In this document: positions 1 to 14,700 of the stretch, piece after piece
Layout of the letters: every line of letters begins with the position of its first letter
How positions within the stretch are numbered: the first letter of the stretch is position 1
NCBI RefSeq assembly: GCF_022458985.1
Contig: NC_061789.1
Location: 15,098,357-15,162,356 of the forward strand
DNA length: 64,000 nucleotides
Reading direction: 5' to 3'
From: Mugil cephalus
Taxonomy: Eukaryota > Chordata > Actinopteri > Mugiliformes > Mugilidae
Translations under genes and position numbers: made by a program
The notes under the pieces: model-generated
Databases searched by the model: none
What the model saw: only the letters and a program-made list of their open reading frames with translations
Told to the model about the DNA's origin: nothing

Positions 1-829
1 GTGGCCGGCCGACCAAAATTACCAAAAAAGCGCAGCGACGACTCGTCCAAGAGGTCACAGAGGGCCCAACAACAACATCCTGAGAACTGCAGGCCTCTGG
101 GCTAAAATGGCCTCACAGCAGAGTCCAAAGATGAAAACCACTGCTGAGCAAAAAGAACAGAAAGGCCTGGAAACGTCTCTCCCCAACACTTTTGGGAAAA
201 TACTCTGACGAGACAAATGTTGTACTTTTTGGAAGGCGCGTGTCCTGTTACAACTGGCATAAAAGTAACACCATATTTCAACGGTAAAATATGCTGGTGG
301 TGGTATAGTAGTGTGATGGTCTGGGGCTGTTTCAAGGCCGGGGAGACTTGCTGCGACCGTGCCAATGACCATGAATGTTGCCGTCTACCAAAAAATCCTG
401 ACGGAGAATGTCCGGCCATCTGTTTGTGACCTCAAGCAAGTCTGACCACCTCTGAATGGCTGGAGAAAAACTAAATGAAGACTTTGGAGAGGTCTAGTCA
501 CAGTCCTGACCTGACTCCTGCTGAGATGCTGCGGCATGACCTTAAAAAGGCAGTTCATGCTGGAAAACCCTCCAATGTAGATGAATTACAACAATTCTGC
601 AAAGATGAGTGGAGCAACATTCCTCCACAGTGCTGGAAAAGACTCATAGACTTGTAGTTGAAGCTGCTAAGGGTGGTCCAACCGGCCTTAATAATGAAAA
701 CCTTCATTTAAAAACTGCATTTGTGTTTACTTGCTAATATTTAAATTAGTTTGATGATCTGAAACATTTAGGAGTGACAAGCATGCAAAAAAAAAAAAAA
801 CAGGAAGGAGGGCAACACTTTTTCACACC
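1..829 (+). mobile_element. Decayed Tc1-like DNA transposon, 3' part
   Basis: This is the right-hand portion of a fish Tc1/mariner element; its left part lies outside the window. The first bases resemble the helix-turn-helix region of the transposase (a GRP-type motif followed by an RRLVQEV-like stretch), but that reading is already frameshifted. The C-terminal end of the transposase is open at 475-657. It shows SPDLTPAEMLRHDLKKAV and then PSNVDELQQFCKDEW, matching the conserved end of Tc1 transposases and keeping the Glu of the DD34E triad. Frameshifts and stops break the frame between these blocks, so no transposase is made. The stretch at about 770-829, with a GTGACAAGCATGC-like start, an A run and an ending near TTTTTCACACC, resembles the right terminal inverted repeat of fish Tc1 elements and marks the element's end. 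Confidence 0.85.
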
Positions 830-2499
830 TTCCTTTACCCGTGCTGCATTTTATACATTTATTTTTACTTTTAGTTTTTCCTGTGTTTTGTTTCTGCTTG
901 GTTTTTCTCTTAGAGCCTCTCATTTACACACACAAACTCCTCTCCTCTTCAATGTTCTGCACTAAACGGATTAGTCCCTGAACATGATAGTACTAATAAA
1001 TAACACATCATTTTGCTAAAGACCAAACCTTTGTCGAAAAGACTGTGTACGTTCCTGTACTGAAGATGTCATTGTGAACTTATTTTCTGGTACATCGCCG
1101 CATTGTTGTTTCTTGAAAGCAAAGGATCTGAGCACTTTTTCCCACCACTCTTTGTAACAGAAGGGGCGTAAGACCGAGCCAGGTACGACAGATGTTGTTA
1201 CCGCGCTTTCTCCCGAACAACAAAAGGAGAGTCCTTTAACTCTGATTCTACGTTTCCATTGTGCTCGTGTCGCTCCGGTTCACTGCTCAGTTACATAAGC
1301 GCCACAGTGACGCGTCCTCCCCTGAAGGAACTGAACCGTCAGGTATTTCTATCAGTTGCAACAGTTCATGTATTGCATTAATCACACCGAAGTTTGACGC
1401 AACAACTTAATATAATATAATATAATTGTCGATGCTTGATGATGAAAACAAGCTCCATGTCGGTTCGTACACGCCCTTAAAAAGGATCCCAACTGCCAGA
1501 GTAGGTTTCTCTAAGTAGCAACGCACAAACACAAGGCACATTCCTGGTGCTTTATTTTGTTTCCACTATTGTGTTTTTACAAACATCATGCAGAAGCTTA
1601 TAATTTAAATGACGTATTTGCTGTCAACTCCTTCAATTACATTAACTGTGTAACCCTGCATTTATAAATTTAATTTGTTCAGAATGTGCGGCCTCATTAT
1701 GCACCTAAGCTCTGCTCCATTGTACACGTGGGTGTGCTCCAATCCTTTGTCTGGTGGTTGAATCCTTTTTCTTTCTTTTTTTTTTTTTTTTTTCCATTGT
1801 TTTTGATGAGAACACATTGCAAGGGTTTCAGTGTTTTGAGTACAAAACAGGTATCGTGTGGTCGGTGCCAACAAAAGCTGCCGTGCAAGTAGTTCCCTAG
1901 AGAAGGTTGACGTACAGTCCATCACCTCTGTCCTCCCTTCACTCTGACCGTGCAGCTAAAAGGGGGGGGGGTAATGTGATGCGGGTTGTGAACCGGATAG
2001 TCCAAAAACGTGAGACACATCCCTCGTAACGTTGCGACACAGTTTGCACCAATCCATGTGACTTTGACCTCGGATGTTCTCTGTTTGTTTTCATTCTAAA
2101 AGTGAGCACGGGGCGTATTGACAACATTCAAAAAAAAAAATAACAACATAGAAGAATAAGAAATGTATATGTGACAAGGCTGGCGGATGAGAGAGTAATA
2201 ATGAGCAGCAGCTAATGTAGTCTGAAATGTTGTTTGTGGATTGTTTCCACTATGTATGGGTGTAACATTTATTTTATAATACAATTACATAAGATTTATC
2301 ATCAGCATTTGTTTTTCTCAAATACTGCTCTACAAACCTAAAAACCTTAGCTCCAGTATGTAGGAAAGCACAATAAAGTCGCATTACCAGACAAACATGA
2401 CCTGAAGAATCCTGCAGCCTGCACTTTATACAGGGTCTGCTTCAGATTCCCACTGGGTCTTGAGAAACTCCTGTCTGCCTTGCGTTATGTATGCAGGGA
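830..2499. other. Intergenic spacer without a recognisable gene
   Basis: I see no coding gene here. It holds a short (TATAA)n run near 1409-1426, a T run near 1771-1793 and a G run near 1963-1971. Around 1160-1330 the sequence is richer in CpG than its surroundings, but I can tie it to no transcript. The open frames here are short and look like chance. Confidence 0.6.
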
Positions 2500-2601
2500 G
2501 TGGCCAGTTTTCCTTTCATAACCAGGGCTGAAATAAATAGTTGCTCTGGACAAGACTGAAGAGATCCCGCTTTTGACTGCAGAGAACACAACAGCCACGA
2601 T
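2500..2601 (+). promoter_or_regulatory. Proximal promoter and 5' UTR region of the SOUL-family gene
   Basis: The first exon ends at 2601, directly before a GTGAGT donor, so the 5' UTR and promoter lie just upstream. An AT-rich AAATAAATA stretch at about 2531-2540 is a possible TATA-like element. The transcription start cannot be fixed from sequence alone. Confidence 0.35.
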
Positions 2602-4163
2602 GTGAGTACAGCTCCGCTTTTCTAGACAGAAGAAACTTCTCGGTGCATGGATGCAATAAGTTTAAATTTTCAGATGTTTTCCAAAATACTAACTTGACTG
2701 GTGTGTTTCTCAGGATTTCTCTTCCAGGACTTGTTGTTGGCTTTCTCTTGGCTCTAACAGCTGAGGCCAGAGTTGGGTAAGAATTTAAAGGAAAGATATT
2801 AACACATTTAATAATAATATCTGCATCAGTGTCTTTTTTTTTCTTTTTTCTTTTTTTTTTAATTTTAATAATTGCCTCTCTATTATTGCAGAAACTCCTC
2901 TGAGTTAGAGTTCTGCTTTGAAACAGAGCAGTGTCTGGTGTTTGACCTGATCTGTAAGACTCCAGACTATGAGGTGAGGGAGCAGCACGCTTCAACATTT
3001 CAGCTGCACAGACACCGACGAATAGACTGACAGTTTATTTATTTGTTTATTTTTTTTAAATTATTTCTTTTGTTCCTTTCTCCCAGGTGCGTCGCTACGG
3101 CTCTGTGAAATGGGTGTCAACCAGCGAGAAATCCTACTTCATGGAGTTTGCAGCGCCGAGAGCCTTCTCCCGGCTCTTCAAATACATCACCGGTGAAAAT
3201 GAGGCCGGTGCGTATGTGTCTAATGGAAAAAAAATAATAATAATATAAATTATTATAAATGATTCCACACTACTACTACAAGTTCAAATTCTTTATTCCT
3301 GACTGTAAGAAAAGTAACAGATTGCAATTTTTAAAAAACTAACAAACAAAAAACACATTTAAACTCATTCTATTTGTAAAGTGCAGCCATTTTTTCAACT
3401 GCTTGTTCTTTTGTTTTTTTTTTTTGTTTTTTGTTTCAAAAACATGTTGTCCAGCTAAAATTGAAATGTACTCCAACCCCAAATTACTGTGTTTAGTTGC
3501 CATCACAGATCAGACAGGAAGTTTGGCAGTTGTGTGGCATAGTTAAGTCTGAACATGGTATTACATCTACCTTCAGGAGTCAAAATTGAAATGACTGCCC
3601 CTGTCATCGTGAAAATGCCCGTCAAGAGCTTTTGGCAAAGCGGCGTCTACACAATGAGCTTCCTGCTGCCGGCGGAACATCAACAAAACCCCCCACAACC
3701 TACTAATGCTGCCGTGAGCTTTGCCGAAACACTGACATCATCATTGTTATGGATAGTTTTTTTTTTTTCTTTTATAACCACTTCTGACCGATAACGAACC
3801 CTTGCTGGTCCAATAGGTGTTCATCCAGGAGACTCCAGAAATGGGAATGTATGTAAAGAGCTACGGAGGCTGGATGACGACCATGGCTGACAACAGCAAA
3901 GCCAGCAGTCTGTCCTCCACCCTGGACGCAAGTGATGCGAAGTACGCCAAGGGATTCCACTACGCCGTTGGCTACAACAGGTAAACCAATCACCATCGTT
4001 TGAAGAAGACAACTTGAAAATACAAACACAAGGGCTTTTCATTCTAATGTGTGTGTTTATGTGTCTTTCCCTCAGCCCAATGACGATGTTCAACAGGCAC
4101 AACGAGGTGTGGTTTATTGCCGAGGATGAGCCAGTTTGCCCCAGCAGCGAGGAAATGGACTAA
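2600..4163 (+). CDS. SOUL / heme-binding protein 2-like, secreted
   Basis: Seven exons join in frame: 2600-2601, 2714-2776, 2892-2973, 3087-3207, 3577-3713, 3817-3980 and 4076-4163. They give 218 aa. The ATG is split, with AT at the end of exon 1 and G at the start of exon 2, and the Kozak context GCCACG is good. The protein opens with a hydrophobic signal peptide (about residues 1-19, ending LTAEA), so it is probably secreted. The SOUL fold follows. Recognisable blocks are the YEVRRYGSVKWVS strand, the GVKIEMTAPVIVKMP core that typifies SOUL/HEBP2 proteins, a SYGGWM motif and a C-terminal NRHNEVWFIAEDEPVC segment. Family members bind heme or other tetrapyrroles; the substrate here is inferred. 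All introns are short and GT-AG. It could be one of the teleost soul paralogues (for example soul5 or soul4), but I cannot assign which, so the symbol is left blank. Confidence 0.88.
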
Positions 4164-4365
4164 TCTCCCCCTCCTCTCATTCCCCAGGCTCTCAAACATT
4201 GAGGCCTGTGCCGTGACAGCTTACTGCATTCAGGGTTAGAGATGTTGCAGCTGAGCTTTGCTTCAAGTCATATATAAGGATCAAATACACTGTTTGTTCA
4301 CTTCCATATTCATACATCATACCAACCAACAAGTTTGTTGTTGTTATTGTTGTTGTTTCATTTTC

Positions 4366-4371
4366 AATAAA
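4366..4371 (+). terminator. Poly(A) signal of the SOUL-family gene
   Basis: An AATAAA hexamer lies 203 bases after the stop codon at 4161-4163, a normal distance. It implies a 3' UTR of about 0.22 kb. Confidence 0.75.
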
Positions 4372-4639
4372 GTTACTATTTTGCAAAGACTCAGGAGTTC
4401 AAGACTCGAAGCGTTGGTTGTGGTTTACAAGGTTTACGAGTTACTAGTTTACAAACAGAAGCTGGGCCGATGAACGCCGGAGCAAAAAGAGCGAAAAGCG
4501 GGCTAATCGGGAGTGTGTGTTCACCAGAGCGACAAAACATTGAAGGCTGGCTCACAGTTACACAGCACAAAGCGTAGAAGAACTGGCCATGAGCGGGAGA
4601 GTGGCAGGTCCTTCAGGTTGAACGCACACAGGAACAGTG

Positions 4640-5075
4640 CCGACCAGCAGAGGGCGACAACTCGCCTCTTGCCAGTAAAACTTAATAAGATAAGATAAGA
4701 TAAGATAAGATAAGATAAGACAGTTTTCATTTGTCATATGCATACTTGTACATGGTGTAACGGTGCTGACCAGCAGAGGGCGACAACTCGCCTCTTGACT
4801 GTAAACTTAATTGATAAAATAAGATAAGATAAGATAGTTTTCATTTGTCACATGCACACTTATACATGGTACGATGCTCAGGAAAATGTATTTGTGCACC
4901 AGCAGTAAAAAACAAAAAAAACAGTAATATAAGATGACAAAAATAGGTGTGATGTATAACCGAGAAAGACAAAAATATAAAATTAAGTATGAACTGTACA
5001 CTAAAAGGGGGTAGCTCCTGTATTTGCATACATTTACAGTATTGCAGCTGTGTCAATAAAGAGCAAGGTAATGCA
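4640..5075. repeat. Interspersed repeat with (GATAA)n and an internal tandem copy
   Basis: A block starting with a GACCAGCAGAGGGCGACAAC segment, followed by a (AAGAT)n run and a TTTTCATTTGTCA segment, occurs twice in tandem (about 4640-4757 and 4762-4868). The first copy has a longer pentanucleotide run (about 4686-4720). The second continues into an A-rich tail ending near 5075 with a CAATAAAGAGCAAGG segment. The order resembles an interspersed repeat common in percomorph genomes, recognised from memory. Confidence 0.6.
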
Positions 5076-5079
5076 GTGA

Positions 5080-5709
5080 CTCTTGAAAGGTCAGCTAAGG
5101 GTCAGAGTTGAGCGGGAAATGCTGAACTGAATGTCCTTCAAGTATATTTTACTGATAATACTTACATAATCTATTCAAGTGCGACCTTGAGTGGAGTAAC
5201 CAAATTTTACTCTTGTGCTGAAAAGTACATTTATTGCTGTAGTAAAGGCTCCCCCACCCCTCCACACCTGCATCAATGGCATTGCATAAATAGATAACAA
5301 TCACAGAGGAATTAACATTTGGAATGTGAATGTGTGTAATTTTGACACTGATTGTGTGACACTTTTCAATGGACTCTGATCTTCTCGGCCGTGCTCCAGG
5401 ATGTCCCGGGCGATACTGAAGTGAGATTCCAGCAGGTGGCTATCTGTCTCACACATAGGTTGGCTGGTTGGCTGGCTGACACACTGTCTGGGTAGGTGTG
5501 CCAGTCAGGAGAGGTTTTATGACACTGACTGAGGATCGAAGTCCAGATGTGGGCCTCGAACAAATATCAGTCCACCGGAGCTGTCGGGCCTGCCTGCCTG
5601 CCTGCCGACTTTTCTCTAGCTCTCCCGCAGCGTCCGTCTGGTCTCCTGATCTCTGTAACAATGAAGATCAGACTGGACTGACAGTGGATTCTATGCCCCT
5701 CTGGCTTAG
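5080..5709 (+). promoter_or_regulatory. 5' flank and 5' UTR region of nr5a5
   Basis: No other gene is visible between the repeat ending near 5075 and the nr5a5 start codon at 5710. A short (CCTG)n run lies at about 5589-5606. The stretch just before the ATG carries an in-frame TAG directly upstream, which fixes 5710 as the first possible start in this exon. I cannot place the transcription start. Confidence 0.35.
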
Positions 5710-8769
<3,060 letters not shown>

Positions 8770-9113
8770 GAGGATGTCGCCGCATTCTCCCGTTCCAATG
8801 ATGCAGCTAGTCATAGCACCTCTTCTTCTGCCTTTCAGACACGACAGCCCCTTTGACTAGTAAAGGGTGTTTTGTTGTGAATAAGCTACAGTCACAGAAG
8901 CGAGAGGGAAGAATATGTGACCCGGGCTCGTGGCTAAAGAGCAATGTTTGCTCATCCTGAGCTACGTTTTAGACAAGTGTCCCTCAACAGCAGTATTACA
9001 ACAGCCAAAGAGCCCAGTAATTTTGTTTTAGTCAGTATTGCCGCAAGATTTGAGATCCAAGCACTACCGTGATGTTTTCAGCTTCACAACTCAAAAGGTA
9101 GAAAATGAATAAA
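8770..9113 (+). terminator. nr5a5: 3' UTR and poly(A) signal of nr5a5
   Basis: After the stop codon the sequence is non-coding and reaches an AATAAA hexamer at 9108-9113, followed by GT-rich sequence. This gives a 3' UTR of about 0.35 kb. Confidence 0.65.
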
Positions 9114-9150
9114 AGGAAGTTGTTTCTTTATTCATTTTCAGTTGTTTCTG

Positions 9151-9449
9151 TGTGTAAGTACATATCCAAAAAGCGTTTAAAAAAAAAAAAAGTACTAATA
9201 AATTGCACCGGTTTCTGGTCAAGCGTGTTTCTGATCCACCGAGTTTGCTATTTAAACCTCAAACTTCCCACCAGTCCCTTAGAAGTGAAGAAGCTACTCA
9301 GATGAGTGGTGAAACGTCTTCAAGTACAGTTGCCTTTTTTTTTAAAAAAAAACAACAACTAAAAAACAAAAGAAACAAAAAAAAAACGCTTTTTGGATAT
9401 AGCACGACCTGGATGACTGAAAACTTTCACAGACACTGTGTAAGTACAT
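9151..9449. repeat. Short insertion flanked by 13-bp direct repeats
   Basis: The 13-mer TGTGTAAGTACAT occurs at 9151-9163 and again at 9437-9449, like a target-site duplication around a 273-bp insert. The insert carries a perfect 17-bp inverted repeat (9162-9178 against 9384-9400, core CCAAAAAGCG), whose left arm overlaps the last two bases of the 13-mer. It also contains a GTGAAACGTCTTCAAG segment and an ACCTGGATGACTGA segment that I recognise as part of a common teleost interspersed repeat. It sits between the converging 3' ends of nr5a5 and camsap3. Confidence 0.6.
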
Positions 9450-9664
9450 CATCCAATCATCCATCATCACACTGACGATAGCTCCACCTCAGAGAAGCTC
9501 TCATCAGCTGATTTTTTTTTTTTGTGCAGAAAAATATTGTCTCCGACCATGAGCACCAAGTGACCCAAGTCTAACAACTTAAACAACACGTATGGAAAAA
9601 ATAAACACGAGAATGAAAATAAAAAAAAATAAAAAACGAGAGATGTGGATGATTTAAAAAGGAT

Positions 9665-9670
9665 TTTATT
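9665..9670 (-). terminator. camsap3: Distal poly(A) signal candidate of camsap3
   Basis: TTTATT on the plus strand reads AATAAA on the minus strand. It lies about 2.1 kb past the camsap3 stop codon and about 0.55 kb from the converging nr5a5 signal. A second copy at 10454-10459 could give a shorter 3' UTR. Confidence 0.45.
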
Positions 9671-11761
9671 CATCTGGTCCAGTTACCCAGGGTAGTCAGT
9701 TTATGAAATGGACATAGAACGATGTGCTGGCACAGATTCGATAACAGAAAAGAGAAGGAAACATAAATGTTATGACAACATCTATGAAATGAATATGAGA
9801 CTCATAACCTTAACCGAAGAAGAAAAAAAAAAAAAGTAGAACCTGAAACTAAACATCAAAATTTAATTCAAAGCAAATAAATACACCTCTGGAGGATGCG
9901 GGGGTTTCTAGGGGGAGAATTGCACAAAATCAACTTAACTACCATATACTACTCTTTACAAACACATAAGTACAAACATACACTAATTTCATATGCACTC
10001 CTCCACACACCTCTAATCAATCTTTTTTTTTTCTTCCCCCTAATCACTGCTCAATATTTTTCCTGCACATCTGTATTGTAATCTCATTCAAACAACACAT
10101 TTCTTGGAGGCAGTCAGTGATTTGAAAGAATACGGCTGCACCCTGGCAGCTGTTGTAGTGCTAAGGACTGCAAAGGAAGAGAAAAGGGGCTAATTTCCCA
10201 CAGTTTGTAGTGACCACATCACGAGCAACTGTTGTGTCAGTTTTTCTTCTCAGCATGGACACCGGCAAGGAAAGGAAGCAGTTTGGCATTTTTACATTCT
10301 CCCAGTTGTACATGAAGGAGTCTCTCGAGACTGTGGGGTAGATGAGGGCTGTTACAGTCCAGAATGATCCTTCAAGAAACCTACTGTTTATATGCCAGGA
10401 CACACAAACAGGGAATAATATAGTAGGAAACAGACTCCTAGTGACCTAAAGGATTTATTAATCCCCAGACAAATTCAGCAATGTCAGCTGTTTGACGTTT
10501 TCTAATCATTCTCATTCACTCGTTCTCATCTCAAACATACGTATCACAAATGCATAAGCAGCAGGCTAGCTTATTCGCAGCTTACAAAGGTCAACTTTCT
10601 TTTTACAAATCATTGTCAAAAAAAAAAAAAAATCAAAATAATCAGCATTCATTATATATTAAATCAGCATTGATTATCGTTTTCACACAGAGCTGTATCC
10701 GAGTAATGATAAACATGATAAAGCCCTCCTTCATGTTCTTCAGGATTTGTTTTCAAGATAAGCTCAGATAACATTTCAATTCATCACATGTTGAAAATGA
10801 GAAAGCACGTTAAGAGGAAAAAAGTCATATGAATTTCATTCTTCTTTCAGCGCTCAAAGGCTGAATTTCTCAATTTGTCCAGCAAAAATGTCAAAATTGT
10901 ATTTAAAAAAAACAAACAAAAAAAAAAAAACATCCATATGTCTACAGCTGAAGGAAAGTAGGAGTGAAGGGGAGTGGAGGGCCCGAACTATGGTTTGGAA
11001 CTTCACACTAGGTGTAGAGGTCCGCTGACAACCACAGTAGCCACCACCAGTGCAGCCCACAGAGGGACCAGCCACTATGGTATTTTCTGGTCCTAACCAG
11101 ACTGTGAAAACACCCCTGAATGGAATGAGTGGCGAGTGTGTACCCTACATTCATATGAGAGCAGTGTTACCTGCAATTAATTTTCAGCTGAGATCTCCTA
11201 TCAGGACTGAGAGCTGAACCACTAGCCCCAGCAGAGTGGAGAGAGAGAGAGAGAGAGAGAGCCCTGGAAGAAGAAAAGGCAGCAAAAAGAAAAGCAAGCG
11301 GAACTGAGAGGGGTGGTAACTACTTGTGCCAAAAATACTGTTGTACAGGCAAAGGCAGTGTGGTTGTCCCCTCGTTTTCTTACCTAAGAGTCGCAAAAAT
11401 GACCCAGGCATGGCAGGGTAAGGCAAGGCATGAGGAGGCGAGGGAAAGAGAATTGTTCATCCTGACAGAATCAGTCAAATTACATTTTACAATCTAGGTA
11501 GACCAGAAAGAGCCGCTCAAGACATAAACTACTGTAAATACATTGGCTGATTGGGTGAGTGATTGGCTCATTCTCTTGGCATGTGGAGTCGACATAATTC
11601 TTCTCAGAGTCCATGTTTACAGCTGGCCAAAAACCTAACCAGTCATGCTTTCAGCTGCTATTCTAACTAGGTAATGAACAAGTGCCACGTTGGGCAAAGT
11701 AAAAGTCAAGTTGGGAGCTGATTCCCTGAATGGTAACATTGCTAACCATCTTGGGTAAGTC
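9671..11761 (-). other. camsap3: Probable 3' UTR of camsap3
   Basis: The stretch has no coding potential I can support and lies between the camsap3 stop and the distal AATAAA candidate. It contains a T run near 10022-10031, A runs near 10619-10632 and 10921-10930, and a (GA)n microsatellite at about 11238-11261. Its extent as a UTR is inferred from poly(A) hexamers only. Confidence 0.45.
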
Positions 11762-11767
11762 TTTATT
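11762..11767 (-). terminator. camsap3: AATAAA overlapping the camsap3 stop codon
   Basis: The last codons read CCC AAA TAA followed by AG, so an AATAAA hexamer spans the final Lys codon and the stop. If used, it would leave almost no 3' UTR. Use is unproven; the hexamer itself is plain in the sequence. Confidence 0.4.
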
Positions 11768-14700
11768 TGGGGGTGCCAAGCTTTTTGGGAGTCCCCGGGC
11801 GCTTTTGCCAAAAGTGTCCAGGGATGGTGAAGGCATCAACGCTCATGGACATGGTTTTGGACGGGATGACAGTGAACTGCTTGCGGTCTGAGCTGTACTT
11901 GTAGATGGACTCCACCATCTCCGGCGAGATGACGCGGGGGCCGATCCCAGTGAGCCGTGCCATCTCCTCAGTTTCGGGGTTCATGGTGTAGATTGCTCTG
12001 AATTGGCAGCTGGAATCTCTGAAGAGAATGAGGAAGTGATTGGCCGTGCTCTTCTCCATTTCCTGAAAGGGGAGACGCAAAGAATGAAAAAAAAAAAAAA
12101 AAAACAGTTGAGTGCGTCACTTTTAGCCCAGTAAGGGTGGACGACTTCACTGGACTCTGACACGGCAGCATGGCCTACCTCCACAATCTTGTTTTTCTGT
12201 GGTTCATTGACCTTGCCAGCCAGGCAACAGCGAGTGATAGCATTATGGATGATGAACTTGTTGGACTTAAAGCTAGGCTCCTTGTACAGCTTTGGTCCTG
12301 CAAGACACAGCATTTCCAGTTGTCAGATAGCAAACAAAGCAACGCAGCATGCTGGATTCATTTTTATAACCTCTTAGTTTGAGGCATATCACTGACCTGT
12401 GTATTCTGGGATTGAGGCTGAGGATGAAATGGTGGAGCCATTCTCCCAGTCCCTCTCGCCGCTACGAGCGCTCATTCGTCCCGGCGACATTACCCGTGAG
12501 CGGGCGGGAGAGTGCGAACGGCTGGAGAGCGAAAAGAATTCAGCGAGAACAGTCAGTTATAGACCCTGAGGCTGTGTGTATGTTGTATGCACCTTTGCAC
12601 CTGATAACACTGATAACAGCTAGCACGGTACCTGTGGTGTGCATACAATGATACAGACTTAAAAGATTTATTTATCTCTGTGGTGAAGATAACGCAATGC
12701 ACCATCCCAGTGCCGGTTACCTGGGAGACTTTCGCATGTTTCCAGAGTCATTAGCCATTGAGGACAGGTTCATGGTTGAGTGGGAGTACACCTTGTTCAG
12801 CTTAGGGCCTAAAAGAGACAGAGCAACGGAAAAGAAAACAATCAAACACATGTCAGTGCAGGTGCGTCGCACGCAAAGACTTACAACGTTGGCTCAGGAA
12901 TATTTACCCATGAAACCCTTGACGGGGCTGTGGGAGAGGACAGAGTCGTCTCTAAACACAGTCTTGGGTCTCTGCTTCTTGACGCCACGGACCGTGGTGG
13001 GCTTCTGCCTCAGGACCTTGTCCAAGTCTTCCATGATCTTCAGCTGGTGTCTCCTCTCATACTCCTGCCTCGTGAAATCTCCTCTGCGCTGCGGGGTGCC
13101 CTCTACTGGCGGGGTGCACGATGCTGGTGGGGTGCCAGGTGTCTGAGGTCTGTCTTCGCTCTTATTCCCCCAGCCTTCGATGATCATCCACTGTGGCTTG
13201 CTAAAAGTACAGGGAGATGCCGTGTAAAAGCTTTGTTTCAAAAACGACAGGAGATGATGCATCATACAAGCAATTCATTAAACAAAAGACAATCATTTAA
13301 TATAATTTAATTACTTATTTGCATCAATTAACTGACTACACTGAAACGCTAACTTTACAAACCTAAACACATTAAATGAAAGAGCATCAATTCAACACAC
13401 TTTAAACTGAAAAGAGTCTCACTTTGATTCTTTTTCTTTTTCCTGCTCAAGTTTGCGTCTTTTCATTTCCTCTGCTCTTTTCTGCTGTTTTTCCAACAAA
13501 GCTGCTTTTTTCTGGGCCATCTCATCCTCTGTTCGATCCTTGTCATCCTAAAAACAAACAAATAAAAAGGCATAAATGCACTCACCTTTCAAAAACCCGT
13601 TTTAAATAAAAGCAATTCACGTATAAACAATTCAAGAGTCAGTCACCAACCTTGAAAAAGAAACCAAGTCCGGGTTTCGCCTCCAGCTCTGTCCGATCAC
13701 TCATCGAATCAGAGAGAGCATCAGGCACTTGGTCGTCCTCGTCCGCATCTCCTTGCAAGGCAGAAAGCGAGATTTCTATCAGGCTACCGCGTTTGCCGTT
13801 CAACATCCCTGCGGGGACATCACTCTCAAATGAGCACTCTGACGGGGCACCAGAGCTGAAGGCCCCACCTGTAACCCGTTCCTTCTTAACCATAGGATCA
13901 TGGGAGGGGCCCGCCTCGAGGTCCATGCTGAATATACTTTGTCCGTCAATGGAGCCCATTTCTGACAGGGAGTCATCTGCAGCACAATGGCGAGCGGGGG
14001 TAGGAGTCTGAACAGGGGTTGATGCAGGGGTCAGAGTAGGCGTGGGGACTGGTGTTGGTCCATATGACCGCATCTCATCTAGGCCGTCAGTGTCACCGAT
14101 GGAAAACGAGGACGAAGTCTGGACTTGTGACTGAAGGGGATTTACGCGTCGCAGATGGGGGATGCGGTCAACATTTTGGGGTGGGTTGAGAACCCTTGAC
14201 AGGGTCGGGACCTTAATGTCCATGGGACGACTATGCTTGGGGCTTTTGGGGGGTGCAGACTGGGCTCTTCGATGGACCTGTGGAGACTTTGGAGGAGTGG
14301 CGTAGTTTGAGATTTTGCGGGATGGGGACGGAGAGGAGGAGGCTGAATTTAAATCTCGGGTGGATTCTCGGGACAAACGTACAGGGGGAGGGGCTGGGGT
14401 GGAGGCTTTAGGGCTGGCTGGAATAACCCAGGATTTGTTGCTGGATGTCGGGGTTTTCTTTTTGATTAGGTGATTCTGCTGCTCAGTGAGCCGCTGCATG
14501 TCACTTTGCAGCGAGCTGAGAGCTGCCGTTAGCTTGGACACAGCATTGTTGTAGTCCCCTAAAGGAGCTGCCGTTTTTTCACCAGGTATGCCGGAGCTCT
14601 TCTCTCCTGGTGTAGCTGCTTTTTCTTTGGACTGACTGGCCTGTTTGTTGAATCCTTCTTTAAAACTACCCCCATCCTCCACCGAGGGGCGTTCCTCGTC

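Noticed and set aside
475-657. Intact transposase gene
   Set aside because: Only the C-terminal end is open; upstream parts are frameshifted and stopped, so the element cannot make transposase.
2516-2998. 160-codon open frame on the minus strand
   Set aside because: It is antisense to exons 2 and 3 of the SOUL-family gene and includes a poly-Lys stretch from a T/C-rich intron; no domain.
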